Positions 5,941-6,273 of a stretch of DNA of 6,273 bases are shown here, one piece after another (position 1 is the stretch's first letter; every line of letters begins with the position of its first letter). A model generated the notes under the pieces. That model worked only from the letters and a program-made list of their open reading frames with translations. It was not told the DNA's origin and ran no database searches. Both the position numbers and the translations under genes were made by a program. Origin of the DNA: JAWWPG01 sp038327385 (GTDB taxonomy: Bacteria; Actinomycetota; Actinomycetes; Propionibacteriales; Nocardioidaceae); the NCBI GenBank assembly GCA_038327385.1, contig JBBQKY010000152.1, positions 1-6,273 on the forward strand, read 5' to 3'.

Positions 5941-6195
5941 CAGCCGCTCGATGATGCTTCGATAGCGAGAGATCTCGGTTTGCTGCAGGTAGTTGAGCAA
6001 CCGACGTCGCTGACCGACGAGTAGCAGCAGGCCACGACGACTGTGATGGTCGTGCTTGTGCATTTTGAGATGGTCGGTAAGGTCGGCGATCCGCTTGGTG
6101 AGCAGCGCTACCTGAACCTCCGGTGACCCGGTATCCCCGTCGCTGGTGGCATAGGTGTCGATGATTTCCTTCTTAGCCGCAGCGTCCAGTGACAC
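5926..6195 (-). CDS. rpsO: 30S ribosomal protein S15
   Basis: An 89-residue protein, exactly the usual bacterial S15 length. It is a primary 16S rRNA-binding protein that nucleates the platform of the small subunit. Signature stretches are all present: DTGSPEVQVALLT (21-33), the rRNA-contact HKHDHHSRRGL (46-56), QRRRLLNYL (62-70) and the invariant IERLGLRR end. The start is GTG at 6195, set by a strong ribosome site AAGGGAG (6207-6201) five bases upstream. The stop is TAG. It is followed by the pnp leader and pnp, the near-universal rpsO-pnp pairing, and is probably partly co-transcribed with it. Nothing is missing or unusual in the protein. Confidence 0.98.
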   Translation of the reverse strand: MSLDAAAKKEIIDTYATSDGDTGSPEVQVALLTKRIADLTDHLKMHKHDHHSRRGLLLLVGQRRRLLNYLQQTEISRYRSIIERLGLRR

Positions 6196-6273
6196 GCGAG
6201 CTCCCTTCGGGTTTTCCGTTGCGCGGCGCGCCGGGGCCGGTTCACCCGGGCACTATCGATCCGCGGCCGACAT
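6196..6273 (-). promoter_or_regulatory. rpsO 5' leader with ribosome binding site
   Basis: The 78 bases upstream of rpsO hold the AAGGGAG ribosome site and a GC palindrome CGGCGCGCCG (6233-6224). A weak -10-like GATAGT lies at 6257-6252, but its -35 would fall outside the window. A TGAACC at 6244-6239 lacks a fitting -10. No upstream gene can be identified from what remains. Confidence 0.45.

Noticed and set aside
6239..6257. Second TGACC/TGAACC-like or -10-like promoter elements before rpsO
   Set aside because: TGAACC at 6244-6239 has no CGT at the right spacing, and GATAGT at 6257-6252 has its -35 outside the window, so neither can be supported.

Overview
The window looks like chromosomal DNA from a high-GC actinobacterium. 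The codons are strongly GC-biased, and the rpsO-pnp-M16 peptidase order, the PNPase and S15 sequences, and a SigL-like ECF sigma factor with a ZAS anti-sigma factor all fit that phylum. I cannot name the genus. Every gene I support is on the minus strand, so transcription runs from high to low coordinates. The long plus-strand frames are antisense shadows of these genes.

In transcription order, the first block is housekeeping. rpsO (S15, 6195 to 5926) is followed by a 387-base intergenic leader. Then come pnp (polynucleotide phosphorylase, 5538 to 3295) and, two bases later, an M16 zinc peptidase with an intact HXXEH site (3292 to 1922). This is the conserved actinobacterial ribosomal protein/RNA-turnover cluster. 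The leader holds two copies of an 11-base palindromic sequence spaced exactly 210 bp centre to centre, a strong imperfect hairpin about 100 nt before the pnp start, a pair of mutually exclusive hairpins, and a short tandem repeat. Together these suggest local control of pnp expression.

The second block looks like a signalling module. A secreted lipoprotein with a type 1 copper (amicyanin/plastocyanin-like) domain (1806 to 1378) is followed by a SigL-like ECF sigma factor (1184 to 681). A membrane-spanning ZAS anti-sigma factor (684 to beyond base 1, C-terminus cut by the window) is coupled to the sigma gene through an ATGA overlap. Just upstream of the cupredoxin is a TGAACC-N16-CGTATA element of the kind used by SigL-type ECF sigmas. 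It is placed so that transcription would begin at, or one base before, the ATG, which suggests a leaderless mRNA. My working model is that the sigma/anti-sigma pair controls the copper protein, and perhaps its own operon, in response to an envelope redox or copper signal. This is inference from sequence and layout.

I see no mobile element, tRNA, CRISPR array or broken gene. The housekeeping block is ordinary; the sigma/cupredoxin module and the pnp leader are the parts worth a second look.
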